Source: Akkermansia sp.
Lineage (GTDB): Bacteria; Verrucomicrobiota; Verrucomicrobiia; Verrucomicrobiales; Akkermansiaceae
Reading direction: 5' to 3'
Length of the DNA stretch: 64,000 bases
NCBI GenBank assembly: GCA_017399165.1
Contig: JAFQEF010000022.1
Coordinates: forward strand, 47,316-111,315
Shown: positions 25,925 to 34,894 of the stretch, one piece after another
Layout of the letters: every line of letters starts with the position of its first letter
Position numbering within the stretch: the first letter of the stretch is position 1
Notes under the pieces: model-generated
Database searches by the model: none
Told to the model about the DNA's origin: nothing
The model's input: the letters and a program-made list of their open reading frames with translations, nothing else
Program-made: the position numbers and the translations under genes

Positions 25925-26797
25925 TTATCGGGTCCAACGGCGGTAATCAACCAGTCTTTTCGTTAAAGCTAAAATACAGATAGTCATTGATATGTATAAG
26001 ATGACGGGGCGGGTATCAAGCACACCGCTGGTGAAAGAGCGAAACTGCTCCGTGCAGGAAATATAATGGAAAATCGGAGCTGCGGGGAATTCTCCCCATA
26101 AGTCGGTAACACGCCCCATGAAGTAATAGAGAATCATGAGACAGGTGCAGAAAATGGCAGATATAATCTGACTGCGCGTTACAGAGGAACAGAGAATGCC
26201 CAATGCAATGAAGAATGCACCCGTAAGTGCTAAAATACAATAAACACCAACCCAGTCGGCCAACATGTAGGTAATGGTTGTTTCGCTGTGCTCGCCGTAT
26301 CTGATAAGAGTGTAGAGATTGCCCAACTCACTCATCCACGGGTAAAGCAGCATCGGCAGCCAAAGAATAATGTAGAAGCTATATGCTGCAAGGTATTTAC
26401 CCATCAAAATCTGGCTTGTCGTCACCGGGGCGGTCAGCAACCCTTCCAAAGTGCCGAGTCTTTCTTCCTCGGCAAATGTTCTCATGGTGATAAGCGGGAA
26501 GATGAAGATGAAGAGCAGCAGGAAAAATAAGCTATCCGTCATGTAATACATAACGCCGTTACCGGTTGCCTGAGTCATGGTTTCCAACACGGCTTGAAGC
26601 ATCAATCCTTGTATGCCCATGGTGCAGGTGAGAATCACCCAGCCGAACGGCACACAAAGGTAGCTTTTAAGCTCTTTGGTGTAAATAACCCAAAGGGTTG
26701 AAAAATAACTTTGCAGATTATGCAACCATGCCGTTTTTGATTTTGCGGACGGAGCAGGGGACTGCTTCATATTGTCCTTATTTTCTTGATTATCCAT
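25925..26797 (-). CDS. GldF-like ABC-2 type permease (290 aa)
   Basis: Six membrane helices of the ABC-2 type after a short polar N-terminus. The EEERLGTLEGLLTAPVTTSQILMGKYLA region (quoted by its first part, EEERLGTLEGLLTAPV) is the coupling segment that is strongly conserved in GldF-like permeases. The start was set at ATG 26797; an in-frame GTG lies at 26803. It sits between the ATPase gene (24-base gap) and the GldG-like gene. Confidence 0.9.
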   Translation of the reverse strand: MDNQENKDNMKQSPAPSAKSKTAWLHNLQSYFSTLWVIYTKELKSYLCVPFGWVILTCTMGIQGLMLQAVLETMTQATGNGVMYYMTDSLFFLLLFIFIFPLITMRTFAEEERLGTLEGLLTAPVTTSQILMGKYLAAYSFYIILWLPMLLYPWMSELGNLYTLIRYGEHSETTITYMLADWVGVYCILALTGAFFIALGILCSSVTRSQIISAIFCTCLMILYYFMGRVTDLWGEFPAAPIFHYISCTEQFRSFTSGVLDTRPVILYISMTICILALTKRLVDYRRWTR

Positions 26798-26820
26798 TGT
26801 CACAAAATGCTTTAAATTAA

Positions 26821-27762
26821 TCAGTCGCGACGAGTCATTTCTACGAACACATCCTCAAGGCTGGGTATATGGCGGTAAATATGGCGGGTGGCGTACCCGT
26901 GTGCAGCAATAATGGCAGCTGCTTTCTCTCGAGTATCGGTGCCGGGTTCTGCTCGCACCAACAAGCGGTGCCAATCCCCGGGCAAGGTCTCTTCCACAAT
27001 GACTTTCTTCACCGGTTCAAAGGCTTCCAAATCCCTGACAACGGTATCCAAATCGCCTTTAAACTCAATGGATACACGACCTGCTGCACGTAATCCTTTT
27101 GTCAGATTCAGCGGAGTGTCAGCAGCTTTAATTTCTCCTTGGTCAATGATAATCACTTTGTTACATATCATTTCCACCTCACTCAAAATGTGAGTGGAGA
27201 GAATAACAGTGTGGTTTTCTGACAAGGAACGAATCAGCTCTCGGATTTGTCGTATTTGGTTGGGGTCCAAACCGTTAGTCGGTTCATCCAAAATCAATAA
27301 ATCAGGCTTGGCTATCAAAGCATCTGCTAACCCAACGCGCTGGCGGTATCCCTTGGAAAGCGTGCTGATTAGGTTCTTGCGTTTCGGTTCCAAGCCACAG
27401 GTGTCTATCACATAGCCTACTTGTTTGCGTATTTCGCTACCACGCAGCCCTTTGAGGCGGGCTCGGTATATAAGGTAGTCCGTTACACGCATTTCATCGT
27501 ACAAGGGCACGTTCTCCGGCATGTACCCCAAATGTCTGCGGGATTCTACAGGTTCATCCAATATATCATGCCCGGCTATTCTCGCAGTGCCGGCAGTTGG
27601 AGGAAGATACCCGGTCAACATTTTCATTGTGGTTGTTTTGCCGGCACCATTCGGCCCCAGAAAGCCTACAATCTCACCTTTCTCAATCGTGAAACTCGCA
27701 TCCTTGACTGCGGTGAATCGACCGAACGTTTTGTGTAAATGTTCTGCTACTACCATGCTCAT
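26821..27762 (-). CDS. GldA-like ABC transporter ATP-binding protein (313 aa)
   Basis: Complete ABC ATPase: Walker A GPNGAGKTTTMKML, signature LSKGYRQRVGLADAL, Walker B LLILDEPTNGLDP, and the H-loop in ILSTHILSEVE. The C-terminal 75 residues form the DUF4162-like extension common in drug/gliding type exporters. It is the first gene of a four-gene unit with GldF-, GldG- and DUF4340-type proteins, which together make one complete transporter. A second in-frame ATG lies at 27756. Confidence 0.92.
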   Translation of the reverse strand: MSMVVAEHLHKTFGRFTAVKDASFTIEKGEIVGFLGPNGAGKTTTMKMLTGYLPPTAGTARIAGHDILDEPVESRRHLGYMPENVPLYDEMRVTDYLIYRARLKGLRGSEIRKQVGYVIDTCGLEPKRKNLISTLSKGYRQRVGLADALIAKPDLLILDEPTNGLDPNQIRQIRELIRSLSENHTVILSTHILSEVEMICNKVIIIDQGEIKAADTPLNLTKGLRAAGRVSIEFKGDLDTVVRDLEAFEPVKKVIVEETLPGDWHRLLVRAEPGTDTREKAAAIIAAHGYATRHIYRHIPSLEDVFVEMTRRD

Positions 27763-27773
27763 ACGCTCTTGTC

Positions 27774-27801
27774 ATTCTACCATCTTTACGCTGTGTTTCA
27801 A
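27774..27801 (-). promoter_or_regulatory. Promoter of the Gld-like transporter operon, short-leader type
   Basis: On the minus strand TTGAAA (27801-27796), 16 bases, TAGAAT (27779-27774), then 11 bases to ATG 27762. A small inverted repeat (tttca agc tgaaa, 27796-27808) overlaps the -35 box and could be an operator. Confidence 0.55.
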
Positions 27802-27847
27802 GCTGAAAGTGCCATGTTGACTCATATAGCTGAAAAAGCCTGTTTAT

Positions 27848-27936
27848 AATTTTGCATTACATATATTATGCGAAGTTATTACATTCTCTAATTCCCTACC
27901 TCTTCCGTTATAAAATCAGTGCGAGAATGCAAAATT
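27848..27936. repeat. 11-bp perfect inverted repeat in an AT-rich gap
   Basis: aattttgcatt at 27848-27858 and aatgcaaaatt at 27926-27936 are exact reverse complements, 67 bases apart. The second arm touches the stop codon of the HAD gene. The 173-base gap 27763-27935 holds no reading frame I can support; it contains this repeat and the promoter of the transporter operon. Confidence 0.6.
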
Positions 27937-28583
27937 CAGCTTTGAATCGCGTTCAAGAACTCGTGTAGACTCTTCATCACACAAGTGGCACGAGAGAAAT
28001 CAGAGAAACGTGTCATTCTGTTGGGAATGGCCACACACGGAATTTTTGCGCGCTGAGCAGAAATGGAACCGTTTTCAGAATCCTCTATGATGATACATTG
28101 TTCAGCCGGTACACCGATACAATTTTGAGCAGCGAGGAATAACGCCGGATCCGGCTTGACGGGATAACCATCCGTGCGTGTAAAAACGCCGTCAAACATC
28201 TCCATGATACCGAGTTTTTGCAGCCAGCCTGCAACCCAACGACGGGATGATGATGACGCAACCGCCATCGGTATCTTATTATCGTGGCACCAATCAAGCA
28301 GTTCTTGAGCTCCCGGCATTAACCCCATGCGCTCCAGGTCTGCCTCTATGTCAGCTTGGCGTGCGGGTGTTTCTACCTCCCAATCATAAGACTTGCCGGT
28401 AAGGGATTCCAGATAATCTGCCGGGTTCCAATGTGAATACCCGGCTCCTAAACAAGGAGAATATGTCTCTATGGAAATCTGCTGTCCCTCACGTTCAAAT
28501 AGTCTGACCCAAGACTGGTATATAGCCCACTCCGTGTCAACCAGAACACCGTCAAAATCAAAGATAATACCACGTGGTTTCAT
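27936..28583 (-). CDS. HAD-superfamily hydrolase, beta-phosphoglucomutase/phosphatase-like (215 aa)
   Basis: Subfamily IA HAD enzyme. Motif I is FDFDGVLVDTE (nucleophile and acid/base Asp), motif II is VASSSS, the motif III Lys is in PVKPDPALF, and motif IV is IIEDSENG. The alpha-helical cap lies between motifs I and II. Close relatives are sugar-phosphate phosphatases or beta-phosphoglucomutases; the substrate cannot be read from sequence. Its ATG directly follows the stop codon of the upstream permease gene (TAAATG), so the two are coupled. Confidence 0.88.
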   Translation of the reverse strand: MKPRGIIFDFDGVLVDTEWAIYQSWVRLFEREGQQISIETYSPCLGAGYSHWNPADYLESLTGKSYDWEVETPARQADIEADLERMGLMPGAQELLDWCHDNKIPMAVASSSSRRWVAGWLQKLGIMEMFDGVFTRTDGYPVKPDPALFLAAQNCIGVPAEQCIIIEDSENGSISAQRAKIPCVAIPNRMTRFSDFSRATCVMKSLHEFLNAIQS

Positions 28584-29948
28584 TTATAACTCGCCGTTCA
28601 TACGTGCTTTGCACCATTCTCGGAAAGATCTGTGAGCCAAGTTCTTACGGAATATATAAATAGCTATGGCTGTGTAGATAACATTGGGAATCCAAGCGCT
28701 TATCCAAGCCTGAATAACACCGGCCTCACCCAATGCCGGAAATACTCGGTATAAGAACAGCATGAGAGCCGCCAAGATAATGGCAATACCAATACCTTTC
28801 ATCGTACCACGGCGTTGGAATGTAACCGAGCTTGGAATGGCTAAAAGCACTAACACCATACAGGTAAATATCTTAGCGATGCGAACATGCCATTCTGTGC
28901 GGCGCTTGTAGCGGTCTTCTTTTGACCCTGCTCCGGATTTAATGTATTCGTAAAGTGCGGATGTGCCCATGGCATCGATGCGACCACCGGGGCCGGGGCT
29001 GATAATTTGATACGGTTTTTCAGTAAAATCACACACTAATTGCTCATAGTGAGCACCATCTGAAGGTCTTACGTCGGGGGCTGCATTTTCATGCACGTAA
29101 ACATTGTACAGGGTCCATGTAGCATCTGCTTTATTCCAAATGGCCTCATCTGCATAGTACTGCAGCATGGGTTTACCCCTGCTCGCTTTATCAAATTGTT
29201 TGATCTCTACGCCCTTCATGGGGGCACCGGGATTATCTACCGTGGACGGATGCTGTACAATCCAGTGTCGAGCCCCGGATTCGCTGCGATAAACAATGGC
29301 AGCGGCAGAACCATCTGCATTTTTTTCTTGTTTAAGCTGCATCTGGCGATAAAGCATACCGTTGGGGGCCCAGTGGAAACCGAAAATTCCGTATGCTAAT
29401 GAAATAAATGCGCCAAAAATAAAGATGGGTCTGCAAAGGCTGAGCAGCGAGCGGCCGGACTGCATCATGCCGGTAATCTCGCAAGTGCCGGAAAGCTTGC
29501 TTAAACACCACATAGTACCCATCATCAAAGTGTAAGGTAGTATCTGGTACAAGAACATGGGCATCTGCGAACCATAGAACTTAAGCGCTTGGATAACGGG
29601 ATCATCAAAGCGAGAGCGGAATCGCTCCATGTTGTCCGTAAAGTCTGCCAAAATATAGATGAGCAGCAAGATAAGCGTACACATCAGGAAGTAACTGATA
29701 AAGTTACGGGACATGTAGCGATCTATGGTGCCCATAAAGGCATAGCATATGGCGCACAGGAAAGGTAAATAGCAAAGAATACCCAAAAGTATGGGACGGC
29801 ACAATTGCTCAATGGGATAGCTTTCCGGCATGCCGGGAACTTCCCATTTCATTTGCTCCAGTTCGGACGGTACTAAATAACATGCCAGCAGCGAGCCTAT
29901 GGCAAACCAAATGATAACCGGTAGAATTCTCTGTAAGATAGACTTCAA
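28584..29948 (-). CDS. LptF/LptG family permease with N-terminal extension (454 aa)
   Basis: The C-terminal two thirds carry the usual family pattern: TIDRYMSRNFISYFL (normally the very N-terminus), LPYTLMMGTMWCLSKLSGTCEITGMMQSG as the conserved cytoplasmic block, a periplasmic domain, and C-terminal helices around LAIPSSVTFQRRG. About 75 residues precede the usual start and contain two extra hydrophobic helices (VIIWFAIGSLLACYLV and ILLGILCYLPFLCAICYAFM). This is longer than normal for LptF or LptG. The gene lies 29 bases after the metallophosphoesterase gene. It is the probable partner of the permease at 13989-15233. Confidence 0.88.
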   Translation of the reverse strand: MKSILQRILPVIIWFAIGSLLACYLVPSELEQMKWEVPGMPESYPIEQLCRPILLGILCYLPFLCAICYAFMGTIDRYMSRNFISYFLMCTLILLLIYILADFTDNMERFRSRFDDPVIQALKFYGSQMPMFLYQILPYTLMMGTMWCLSKLSGTCEITGMMQSGRSLLSLCRPIFIFGAFISLAYGIFGFHWAPNGMLYRQMQLKQEKNADGSAAAIVYRSESGARHWIVQHPSTVDNPGAPMKGVEIKQFDKASRGKPMLQYYADEAIWNKADATWTLYNVYVHENAAPDVRPSDGAHYEQLVCDFTEKPYQIISPGPGGRIDAMGTSALYEYIKSGAGSKEDRYKRRTEWHVRIAKIFTCMVLVLLAIPSSVTFQRRGTMKGIGIAIILAALMLFLYRVFPALGEAGVIQAWISAWIPNVIYTAIAIYIFRKNLAHRSFREWCKARMNGEL

Positions 29949-29977
29949 ACCCCTGCTCTCCTTTTACGTATTACTAA

Positions 29978-30757
29978 TCAACAGCCCCTGGCCAAGCGTT
30001 CTGCAAGATAAGACGGTAAGCCGGCTTCCAATATAGCATTTTGAGCACCTGCTATATCGTACGGCACGCGTTTCATGATAACTAAGTTGGCATCTGAGTC
30101 AAAAACGGCATAACAAGCGCGTGGGTCATTGTCTCTGGGTTGCCCCACAGAGCCTACATTGACAAAGTACTTGTGCCCATCCTGCGGATGCAACTCGGCA
30201 TAGCCGTTCATCACTAAATTGTGTTTAAAATCAAAATCTTCCGTTGCATGGCGACCATCCCAACAGTAAATCTTGGGTATGTGCGTATGCCCATGGAAGC
30301 ACAATTGTGAAAACTGCTTGGCGAAGTTGCCCGCTGCGTCATTGGAGTTTATAATATAATTCCACGCTTTCGGTTGGTCCAGCGTCGAGTGAACAATCGT
30401 GAATGATGCTGCGTTTGCTCCGGCAGGTCGCACAATGCGTTGGTATTGAAGCCTGGCAAGCCACTGTAACTGCTCGTCTGTCAGTTGGCGCACCGTCCAC
30501 TCCATGGCTTCTCGAGCCATGTCGTTCATCTTTTCATACATGGGGTTGACCACCTCGGCATCATGGTTACCTTTTACCAACGGGCAATTCAGTTGCCGTA
30601 TGTAATCCACACATGTTCCGGGGTATGCGTTGTAACCCACAATGTCACCCAAGCACGCTACCTCCGTGCAGCGCTCCTGCTCAAAAGCATCCGTCATTAC
30701 CGCGTATAAGGCGTGGTAATTAGAATGAATATCACTGATAATTGCCGTTCTCGACAT
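29978..30757 (-). CDS. Calcineurin-like metallophosphoesterase (259 aa)
   Basis: The five metal-binding blocks of the family are present in order: SDIHSNYHAL, GDIVGYN, GNHDAEV, a distal VHSTL and HGHTHIP. The arrangement, with VNVGSVGQPRDND after the last block, is that of YfcE/YmdB-type small phosphodiesterases. The natural substrate is unknown (cyclic nucleotides or other phosphodiesters are possible). It heads a unit with the LptF/G permease and the HAD phosphatase. Confidence 0.88.
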   Translation of the reverse strand: MSRTAIISDIHSNYHALYAVMTDAFEQERCTEVACLGDIVGYNAYPGTCVDYIRQLNCPLVKGNHDAEVVNPMYEKMNDMAREAMEWTVRQLTDEQLQWLARLQYQRIVRPAGANAASFTIVHSTLDQPKAWNYIINSNDAAGNFAKQFSQLCFHGHTHIPKIYCWDGRHATEDFDFKHNLVMNGYAELHPQDGHKYFVNVGSVGQPRDNDPRACYAVFDSDANLVIMKRVPYDIAGAQNAILEAGLPSYLAERLARGC

Positions 30758-30768
30758 ACTATTGCTGC

Positions 30769-30803
30769 TTATATAGCACAGATTTCCCCTGATGACAAGA
30801 TAA
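30769..30803 (-). promoter_or_regulatory. Promoter of the metallophosphoesterase gene, short-leader type
   Basis: On the minus strand TTGTCA, 17 bases and TATATA, ending 12 bases before ATG 30757. Confidence 0.55.
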
Positions 30804-30836
30804 ATCTGTTAAGAAAAGCGAAATATGCTGACAGAA

Positions 30837-32093
30837 TCACTTGGTGAGGCCGTCTTGCTTGGCCTGATTCCAGTAGGCATATTCGGAGCGATTGAAGTCC
30901 ACATACTCCGGGGAGAGGTCTGTGGTGTAAACCACGTATTCATCGGAGCCGAGGTTGAGATTGATGCGTACGGTAAATTCACGGGCTTGTACACGCTCGC
31001 GCAAGTCGTCGCTGGGGGTATCCGTCTGTTCGCCGCCACGGCAAGCTGGCAACCCGGCAATGTCAATATCAATTTTCTCTTCTCGAACACGCGTGCCACT
31101 GTAACCCACGGCGTGAATGATACGCCCCCAGTTGGGGTCGCCACCATTCCAAGAGCTCTTGACGAGGGAAGATTTTGCCACGCCCTCAGCTACACGTTTT
31201 GCTTCTGCCGGGGATGGTGCACCCTCCACCTGCACCGTTACAAACTTGGTAACACGCTCGCCGTCCTGCACAATGTGGCGGGCTTGCTCCATCATCACAA
31301 ACTCCAGGGCTTCCACAAAGGTATCCCACCCCTCTGCACCGGGGACAAGGTCCACCCCGGAGGCGCCATTTGCTAATACCAAGCACGTGTCATTTGTGCT
31401 CATATCACCGTCAATCGTGATACGGTTAAATGTTTTGGAAACACCGTTCTTGACGATAGCATCCAGATGCTCGCGGCTGATGCCGGCATCCGTACACACT
31501 AAGCATATCATGGTAGCCATGCAGGGGGAAATCATGCCTGCTCCCTTGCAGCAAGAGCCAATGCGTACAAGCTTGCCCCCAATATTCACCTCCACTGCAA
31601 CCTCTTTTTCTCTTGTGTCACTAGTGATAATGGCAGAGGCTACATCATGCCCTTTCTCGGCAGAGAGGTTTTCGCACAGCTCCGGCAGGCGGGGCTCAAT
31701 GCGCACCATGGGCATAGGCAAGCCTATAACGCCCGTAGAACATACTGCAACCTCAGAGGCTTTCAAACCGAGTTTTTTTGCAACAATGCTGCATTCCTTA
31801 CGGGCAACCGCTACACCTGCCGCACCCGTGCAAGCATTGGCATTGCCACTGTTGGCTACAATGGCACGCACATTGCCACGGCGTAAATGGCTCTGGCTCA
31901 CGCGCACACATGCTGCGCGAACTCTGTTTGTTGTAAAGGTGCCGGCAGAGGTGGTCGGCTCCGTAGAATAAACAAGTGCTAAATCAAGACGCGTTGCGGT
32001 GGGCTTTTTAATACCGCATGAAAGAGCATTAGCAACATAACCCTTGGCAGCGGTTACGCCGCCCGTAATTTCTTTATATGAACAAACAGACAT
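30837..32093 (-). CDS. argJ: Arginine biosynthesis bifunctional protein ArgJ (418 aa)
   Basis: Ornithine acetyltransferase that recycles the acetyl group from N-acetylornithine to glutamate; some forms also use acetyl-CoA. The self-cleavage block GMISPCMATMI is present, with the nucleophilic Thr at about residue 192, so the chain should split into alpha and beta subunits. TIDGDMSTNDT and NWGRIIHAVGYSG are other family landmarks. The start was set at ATG 32093 (MSVCSYKEITGGVTAAKG); the frame is open further upstream without family similarity. It is transcribed away from the suf operon. Confidence 0.93.
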   Translation of the reverse strand: MSVCSYKEITGGVTAAKGYVANALSCGIKKPTATRLDLALVYSTEPTTSAGTFTTNRVRAACVRVSQSHLRRGNVRAIVANSGNANACTGAAGVAVARKECSIVAKKLGLKASEVAVCSTGVIGLPMPMVRIEPRLPELCENLSAEKGHDVASAIITSDTREKEVAVEVNIGGKLVRIGSCCKGAGMISPCMATMICLVCTDAGISREHLDAIVKNGVSKTFNRITIDGDMSTNDTCLVLANGASGVDLVPGAEGWDTFVEALEFVMMEQARHIVQDGERVTKFVTVQVEGAPSPAEAKRVAEGVAKSSLVKSSWNGGDPNWGRIIHAVGYSGTRVREEKIDIDIAGLPACRGGEQTDTPSDDLRERVQAREFTVRINLNLGSDEYVVYTTDLSPEYVDFNRSEYAYWNQAKQDGLTK

Positions 32094-32199
32094 GATAAAT
32101 ATACTGTGTACTCCCTGAGTTTGCCACACCTGAGCCGTATCTGCAAGCGAAAAATGCACTTTACTGACAAGATGCAGCACTTTATCTGCACGAATTGCC

Positions 32200-32228
32200 T
32201 TGCTAAACAGACTTTGAACCGTTATAAT
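32200..32228 (+). promoter_or_regulatory. Promoter of the fur-like-sufCBD operon
   Basis: TTGCTA (32200-32205), 17 bases, perfect TATAAT (32223-32228). Transcription would start near 32235, leaving a 32-base leader. Just upstream lies tgcag-N8-ctgca (32173-32190), a possible operator. Confidence 0.65.
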
Positions 32229-32235
32229 GTGGGTG

Positions 32236-32256
32236 CAGGAGGCCTATAAGCTCCTG
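32236..32256 (+). promoter_or_regulatory. Hairpin at the very 5' end of the suf mRNA
   Basis: caggag / ctcctg form a 6-bp stem with a 9-base loop (gcctataag), at the predicted 5' end. It contains GGAG, so it could affect ribosome access or mRNA stability. The role is not known. Confidence 0.45.
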
Positions 32257-32266
32257 GTAATCCGGT

Positions 32267-32743
32267 ATGCAAAAGACCTCAAAATCCGCCACCGCCTGTA
32301 AACGTAACGTGCCGCACTCATTCATGTTACGTTGCTCTCGCCTGCGAATGACACGTCAGCGTCGCATTGTAATAGACATTCTGCTTGCCTCCGATGATCA
32401 CCCCACGGCAGCGCAGATTTTTGAACGCTCCCGTGCGGTGATGCCCGGTATTTCGTTAGCCACTATCTACAACAGCTTAGATGCATTGGTAGAGGCAAAG
32501 CTGGTGAATCACCTGCACCCTGACAACGGCCCGAGTCGCTACTGCCCCAATGTAGTGCCGCATATTCACCTGATGGATGACACCACACAGCGCGTGATAG
32601 ACGTGCAGCTTAAAGAAGGCTTAACCCCGGCAGATGTGTTTGACCTGCCCGATGGCGTGACCATTGACACTATGGAAGCCTATCTGCACGGAGTCATCCC
32701 CGATAAGTATTTTTCTGAACATCATCATGAGTCTCATCATTAA
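32267..32743 (+). CDS. Fur-family transcriptional regulator lacking the CxxC zinc motifs (158 aa)
   Basis: The N-terminal winged helix is clear: [20 protein letters not shown] and the recognition helix [17 protein letters not shown]. The dimerisation half keeps the H-x-H strand (VPHIHLMDD), but the two CxxC pairs that bind structural zinc in Fur, Zur and PerR are missing; the first site reads MDDTT. The C-terminus ends HHHESHH. Loss of zinc cysteines is also seen in Irr. Its last 17 bases overlap sufC, so it is the first gene of the suf operon and by inference controls it in response to iron, Fe-S status or oxidants. Confidence 0.85.
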   Translation: MQKTSKSATACKRNVPHSFMLRCSRLRMTRQRRIVIDILLASDDHPTAAQIFERSRAVMPGISLATIYNSLDALVEAKLVNHLHPDNGPSRYCPNVVPHIHLMDDTTQRVIDVQLKEGLTPADVFDLPDGVTIDTMEAYLHGVIPDKYFSEHHHESHH

Positions 32744-33473
32744 AGATCTGTATGCACGAGTCAAAGATGGCGCCCAAATTCTCAACGGCGTCAGCTTAGA
32801 AATACCCAAGGGTCAAGTACACGCTGTTATGGGACCTAACGGTTCCGGCAAAAGCACGCTTTCCAAAGTGCTGTGCGGGCACCCCGACTACGAGGTAATA
32901 TCCGGCACGGCAGAGTTGGATGGGCAGGACCTGTTCTCCATGTCGGTAGATGAACGCAGTCGCGCCGGCCTTTTCCTTGCCTTTCAATACCCTGTGGAGG
33001 TACCGGGCGTCAGTAACGCCAACTTCATGAGAGCCGCCTTGCAAGCCAGATTACCCAAGGGGGAGGAGCTGGATGCCGTGAGTTTCTACAAAACGATGCG
33101 CTCCACCATGAGCAAGCTGGGTATGGATACCAAGTTTACGGCTCGAGCCGTAAACGAGGGGTTCTCCGGCGGTGAAAAGAAACGCAATGATGTGTTGCAG
33201 ATGATGATGCTGGAGCCAACCTATGCCATTTTGGATGAAACGGACAGTGGCTTGGACGTAGATGCCCTGCGCATTGTTTCCGATGGTGTAAATGCCATGC
33301 GAGCCCCGTTCCGCAGCTTCATGATTATCACTCACTATAAGCGCTTGCTGGACTACATACGCCCCGATGTGGTGCACGTGTTATACAAAGGCAAAATCGT
33401 GCGTACTGCCGGCTATGAGCTGGTGGAGCAAATTGAACAGAACGGCTTTGATTTTCTTAAAACAGAAGAGTGA
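32727..33473 (+). CDS. sufC: Fe-S assembly ATPase SufC (248 aa)
   Basis: ABC-type ATPase of the SUF iron-sulfur scaffold. Walker A is [14 protein letters not shown], the signature is [15 protein letters not shown] (typical SufC), and Walker B is [16 protein letters not shown]. The start was set at ATG 32727 ([12 protein letters not shown]), inside the end of the regulator gene; a longer frame from 32664 has no similarity. It is soluble, acting with SufB and SufD, whose genes follow. Confidence 0.95.
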   Translation: MSLIIKDLYARVKDGAQILNGVSLEIPKGQVHAVMGPNGSGKSTLSKVLCGHPDYEVISGTAELDGQDLFSMSVDERSRAGLFLAFQYPVEVPGVSNANFMRAALQARLPKGEELDAVSFYKTMRSTMSKLGMDTKFTARAVNEGFSGGEKKRNDVLQMMMLEPTYAILDETDSGLDVDALRIVSDGVNAMRAPFRSFMIITHYKRLLDYIRPDVVHVLYKGKIVRTAGYELVEQIEQNGFDFLKTEE

Positions 33474-34873
33474 TGGATGAATCCCCCTTCCAGATAGACA
33501 CACGCGGTGAGTTCGCTTTCCCCGAAAATCACCGTTTTGATGCCGGTTACGGGCTTACCGAGGCAACCATTGACTACATTTGCGATGCCAAGGGCGAGCC
33601 GGATTGGGTGAGGGCGTTCCGCAAGGATGCCTTGCGCAGATTCCGGGAGATGCCCATGCCCACGCACTGGGCCCCGCAAGGTATCAATGATTTGGATTTT
33701 GATAAGATACGCTACTACCTTGCCCACGGTACAGCCCCCTACAAAAGTTGGGAGGACGTGCCCGATGACGTAAAACGCACCTTTGAGAGATTAGGTGTGC
33801 CCGAGCAGGAACGCGCTTTTTTGGCCGGTGTAGATGCACAGTATGACTCCGAAACCGCCTATAACAACATGCGGGAGGAGCTCAGTAAGCAAGGTGTTAT
33901 CTTTGTAAACTCAACGGAGGGCTTGCGGGATTACGAGCACATCTTCCGCCCTTGGTTCGGCAAGGTTATTCCTGTAAATGATAATAAGTTTTCAGCCTTG
34001 AACCACGCTGCGTTCTCGGGTGGCTCATTCATATATGTGCCTAAGGGTGTAAAACTCTCTCAGCCCTTGCAGGCATATTTCCGTATCAACTCCGAGAGCA
34101 TGGGGCAGTTTGAACGCACTCTTATCATTGCGGATGAGGGCGCGGAGCTTATGTATATGGAGGGCTGCACTGCCCCTAAATACGACAGTGCTACCCTGCA
34201 CTCCGGCGTTGTGGAATTGGTGGCTCTCAAGGGGGCCAAGATTCAATACGTCACCGTTCAAAACTGGGCAACCAATGTGTACAACTTGGTTATACAGCGT
34301 GGCTTAGCCATGGAGGATGCCGAAATCCGCTGGATTGACTGTAATATCGGCTCCGGGCTTACCATGAAATATCCCGCCGTTGTTTTGCAGGGGCGTCGCG
34401 CCAGGGGTGAGGTTGTCAGTATCTCCTTGGCACACAGCGGGCAGTTGCAAGATACCGGGGCACGCATGATTCATGCCGCGCCCGATACCACGTCCAACAT
34501 TGTTGCAAAATCCATTTCCATAGGAGAAGGCCGCGCCAGTTATCGTGGTGAGGTCAATGTGCTTAAGGGCATGAAAGGCTGTAAAAACAATACAGAGTGT
34601 GATGCCTTGCTCATTAACCCCTCCAGCCGCACGGACACCTACCCCGCCATCAGCGTCAACGGAAATGCATCCGCCGTGCAGCATGAGGCTTCCGTATCTC
34701 AAGTGGATGAAGAAATGCTTTTCTACATGCAACAGCGAGGCCTCACCCGTGCTCAAGCTATGAGTTTGGCGGTCAACGGCTTTATTAATGACTTGGTTAA
34801 AGAGTTCCCCATGGAATACTCCGTTGAGCTAAGACGCCTTATCGATTTGGAGATGGAAGATTCCATCGGCTAA
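33473..34873 (+). CDS. sufB: Fe-S cluster scaffold protein SufB (466 aa)
   Basis: Core scaffold on which the SufBCD complex builds clusters. The long central block [21 protein letters not shown] (first part quoted) and the region [13 protein letters not shown], containing the conserved Cys used in assembly, are present, followed by [22 protein letters not shown]. The ATG at 33473 overlaps the sufC stop (TGATG). The length is normal for SufB. SufS and SufU/SufE are not in the cluster. Confidence 0.95.
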   Translation: MDESPFQIDTRGEFAFPENHRFDAGYGLTEATIDYICDAKGEPDWVRAFRKDALRRFREMPMPTHWAPQGINDLDFDKIRYYLAHGTAPYKSWEDVPDDVKRTFERLGVPEQERAFLAGVDAQYDSETAYNNMREELSKQGVIFVNSTEGLRDYEHIFRPWFGKVIPVNDNKFSALNHAAFSGGSFIYVPKGVKLSQPLQAYFRINSESMGQFERTLIIADEGAELMYMEGCTAPKYDSATLHSGVVELVALKGAKIQYVTVQNWATNVYNLVIQRGLAMEDAEIRWIDCNIGSGLTMKYPAVVLQGRRARGEVVSISLAHSGQLQDTGARMIHAAPDTTSNIVAKSISIGEGRASYRGEVNVLKGMKGCKNNTECDALLINPSSRTDTYPAISVNGNASAVQHEASVSQVDEEMLFYMQQRGLTRAQAMSLAVNGFINDLVKEFPMEYSVELRRLIDLEMEDSIG

Positions 34874-34894
34874 CCCCCTGCACTGCATTTTATT

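Noticed and set aside
30825..31971. Plus-strand frames of 183 and 284 codons over argJ
   Set aside because: argJ is complete with its self-cleavage motif; these are shadow frames.
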